From SZUA-320 sp041612035 (GTDB lineage: Bacteria > Gemmatimonadota > Gemmatimonadetes > Gemmatimonadales > GWC2-71-9), in assembly GCA_041612035.1 (NCBI GenBank), contig JBFILX010000124.1, positions 1 through 6,746 of the forward strand: a stretch of 6,746 bases of DNA, read 5' to 3'. The first letter of the stretch is position 1, and each line of letters begins with the position of its first letter. The position numbers were made by a program, and so were the translations under genes. Under the pieces are notes generated by a model, which ran no database searches, had not been told where the DNA came from, and saw nothing but the letters and a program-made list of their open reading frames with translations. Positions 6,712 through 6,746 of this stretch are shown here, in pieces.

Positions 6712-6746
6712 ATGAACGGCCCGCCGTCTTCCGTTCCCCCGGCCGC
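6712..6746 (+). CDS. First codons of a divergent gene of unknown product, cut by window edge
   Basis: ATG at 6712 opens a frame reading MNGPPSSVPPA to the right edge. Only 11 codons are visible, so no product can be named. The call rests on the strong promoter directly upstream and on the spacing to the ATG; there is no Shine-Dalgarno sequence, which fits leaderless translation. It is transcribed away from the amidase operon. Confidence 0.5.
   Translation, partial: MNGPPSSVPPA

Overview
The window is very GC-rich, with short intergenic gaps. It holds three minus-strand genes and the first codons of a divergent plus-strand gene. The gene set (a B12-dependent ribonucleotide reductase, a GWxTD-domain secreted protein and a long multidomain cell-wall amidase) together with the composition suggests a Gram-negative-type, high-GC bacterium. 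Gemmatimonadota is my best guess. That is an inference from protein style; the window has no rRNA or other phylogenetic marker.

Layout from left to right. Positions 1-2139 (minus) encode most of a class II, adenosylcobalamin-dependent ribonucleotide reductase (NrdJ). Its C-terminus runs off the left edge. It has a strong Shine-Dalgarno sequence and a roughly 260-base non-coding region upstream (2140-2398), which contains hairpins and a weak candidate promoter. Positions 2399-4612 (minus) encode a secreted, TPR-like and GWxTD-domain protein of unknown function. Positions 4642-6630 (minus) encode an exported N-acetylmuramoyl-L-alanine amidase (Amidase_3), probably a lipoprotein, with about 460 residues of beta-rich N-terminal sequence. 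A short divergent region (6631-6711) follows. At 6712 a plus-strand ORF starts 8 bases after a near-consensus promoter, which is the layout of a leaderless mRNA.

Working together: the amidase and the GWxTD gene are 29 bases apart, share a strand and both carry export signals, so they look like a two-gene envelope operon transcribed leftwards. A 7-bp perfect hairpin just after the GWxTD stop separates them from nrdJ, which appears to have its own expression signals. NrdJ makes deoxyribonucleotides in the cytoplasm and has no evident functional link to the envelope pair.

The most unusual items are a leucine-zipper-like coiled coil inserted in NrdJ between the catalytic barrel and the TSCPD region, the eroded GWxTD signature in an otherwise recognisable GWxTD domain, and the leaderless-type start at the right edge. 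I found no mobile element, CRISPR array, tRNA or rRNA.
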